A stretch of DNA of 64,000 nt from Cranoglanis bouderius (Eukaryota > Chordata > Actinopteri > Siluriformes > Cranoglanididae), in contig CM042565.1 of the NCBI GenBank assembly GCA_023630585.1, forward strand, positions 342,501 through 406,500, read 5' to 3'. The position numbers were made by a program, and so were the translations under genes. The notes below the pieces were generated by a model. It was given only the letters and a program-made list of their open reading frames with translations, had not been told where the DNA came from and ran no database searches. Below, piece after piece: positions 62,701 through 64,000 of the stretch; positions within the stretch are counted from its first letter, which is position 1, and each line of letters starts with the position of its first letter.

Positions 62701-64000
62701 TGAGTGTGTAATGAGTGTGAGTGTGTGGTTGAGTGTGTAATGAGTGTGTAATGAGTGTGAGTGCGTAATGAGTGTGAGTGTGTAATGAGTGTGAGTGTGT
62801 ATTGAGTGTAATGAGTGTGTGTAATGAGTGTGAGTGGTGTAATGAGTGTGAGTGTGTAATGAGTGTGAGTGTGTATGAGTGTGTAATGAGTGTAAGTGTG
62901 TAATGAGTGTGTGTGTGTAATGAGTGTGTATGAGTGTGTGTAATGAGTGTGTAATGAGTGTGTAATGAGTGTGAGTGTGTAATGAGTATGTGTGTAATGA
63001 GTGTGTAATGAGTGTGAGTGTGTAATGAGTGTGTAATGAGTGTGTAATGAGTGTGAGTGTGTAATGAGTGTGTAATGAGTGTGAGTGTGTAATGAGCATG
63101 AGTGTGTAATGAGTGTGAGTGTGTAATGAGTGTGTAATGAGTGTGAGTGTGTAATGAGTGTGTAATGAGTGTGAGTGTGTAATTAGTGTGTGTGTAATGA
63201 GTGTGTAATGAGTGTGAGTGTGTAATGAGTGTGTAATGAGAGTGTAATGAGTGTGAGTGTGTAATGAGTGTGAGTGTGTAATGAGTGTGTAATGAGTGTG
63301 TAATGAGTGTGTAATGAGTGTGTAATGAGTGTGTAATGAGTGTGTGTGTAATGAGTGTGTAATGAGTGTGAGTGTGTAATGAGTGTGTAATGAGTGTGTA
63401 ATGAGTGTGAGTGTGTAATGAGTGTGTGTGTAATGAGTGTGTAATGAGTGTGATTGTGTAACGAGTGTGAGTGTGTAATGACTGTGTAATGAGTGTGAGT
63501 GTGTAATGAGTGTGAGTGTGTAATAGTGAGTGTGTAATGAGTGTGAGTGTGTAATGAGTGAGTGTGTAATGAGTGTGTAATGAGTGTGAGTGTGTAATGA
63601 GTGTGAGTGTGTAATGAGTGTGTAATGAGTGTGTAATGAGTGTGTAATGAGTGTGAGTGTGTAATGAGTGTGAGTGTGTAATGAGTGTGTAATGAGTGTG
63701 AGTGTGTAATAGTGAGTGTGTAATGAGTGTGAGTGTGTAATGAGTGTGTAATGAGTGTGAGTGTGTAATGAGTGTGTAATGAGTGTGTGTGTAATGAGTG
63801 TGTAATGAGTGTGAGTGTGTAATGAGTGTGAGTGTGTAATGAGTGTGTAATGAGTGTGAGTGTGTAATGAGTGTGAGTGTGTAATGAGTGTGTAATGAGT
63901 GTGAGTGTGTAATGAGTATGTGTGTGTAATGAGTGTGAGTGTGTAATGAGTGTGAGTGTGTATTGAGTGTGTAATGAGTGTGTAATGAGTGTGAGTGTGT
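56750..64000. repeat. Satellite array over 7.2 kb, runs off the right edge
   Basis: Built from an 11-mer (taatgagtgtg) and a 17-mer (taatgagtgtgagtgtg) in mixed order, often as 28-bp pairs. Minus-strand open frames of up to about 700 codons (Leu/Ile/Thr/His/Ser/Tyr) arise because the unit contains no stop on that strand. No gene or transposon is seen in it. Confidence 0.97.

Noticed and set aside
56067..63099. Four long minus-strand open frames, up to about 700 codons
   Set aside because: All lie in stop-free satellite or minisatellite sequence; no start context, domain or intron structure.
56750..64000. CRISPR-like array
   Set aside because: There are no unique spacers; units are short, contiguous and variable, and the DNA is vertebrate.

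Overview
The window is nuclear DNA from a ray-finned fish. The evidence is split vertebrate genes with GT-AG introns, long CA/GT microsatellites, several Tc1-like transposons with about 200-bp inverted repeats, teleost-type LINEs and tRNA-derived SINEs, and arrays of short tandem repeats. The repeat mix suggests an otophysan such as a catfish or characin, but that is inference.

Layout. 1-4.7 kb: the 5' half of PAIP1 (minus strand, exons 1-3), running off the left edge through a 1.8-kb minisatellite. 5.6-6.4 kb: a TTCA-rich array grown out of a dispersed repeat. 9.3-16.1 kb, 18.8-26.6 kb and 53.5-55.5 kb: three paralogous minus-strand genes, called here receptors A, B and C. Each encodes a signal peptide, two Ig-like domains and one transmembrane segment. 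I rebuilt all three from splice sites, and the reading frame closes exactly in each (299, 424 and 305 codons). The membrane and cytoplasmic parts differ: A has a short charged tail, B a long coiled-coil tail with a repeated Cys-containing motif, and C a Cys-rich and basic juxtamembrane stretch. None carries an obvious tyrosine signalling motif. I do not recognise the family by name.

30.5-38.0 kb and 46.6-53.4 kb are two nearly identical copies of a segmental duplication. Each holds a decayed Ty3/Gypsy fragment, a SINE and an LTR-like block. A third, partial copy lies at 45.8 kb beside an unrecognised 170-codon ORF. Between the copies are a KMT5A-like SET-domain gene (plus strand, possibly broken), a LINE, a Tc1-type MITE and LTR-like sequence. 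From 56.1 kb to the right edge the DNA is short tandem repeat, over 7 kb of it one satellite. The long open frames in these arrays are repeat artefacts.

The point of most interest is the receptor cluster. It has uniform phase-1 ectodomain exons, an unusual second Ig domain without the normal B-F disulfide, exchange of membrane and cytoplasmic modules, IRF-like motifs upstream, and mobile elements in the introns.
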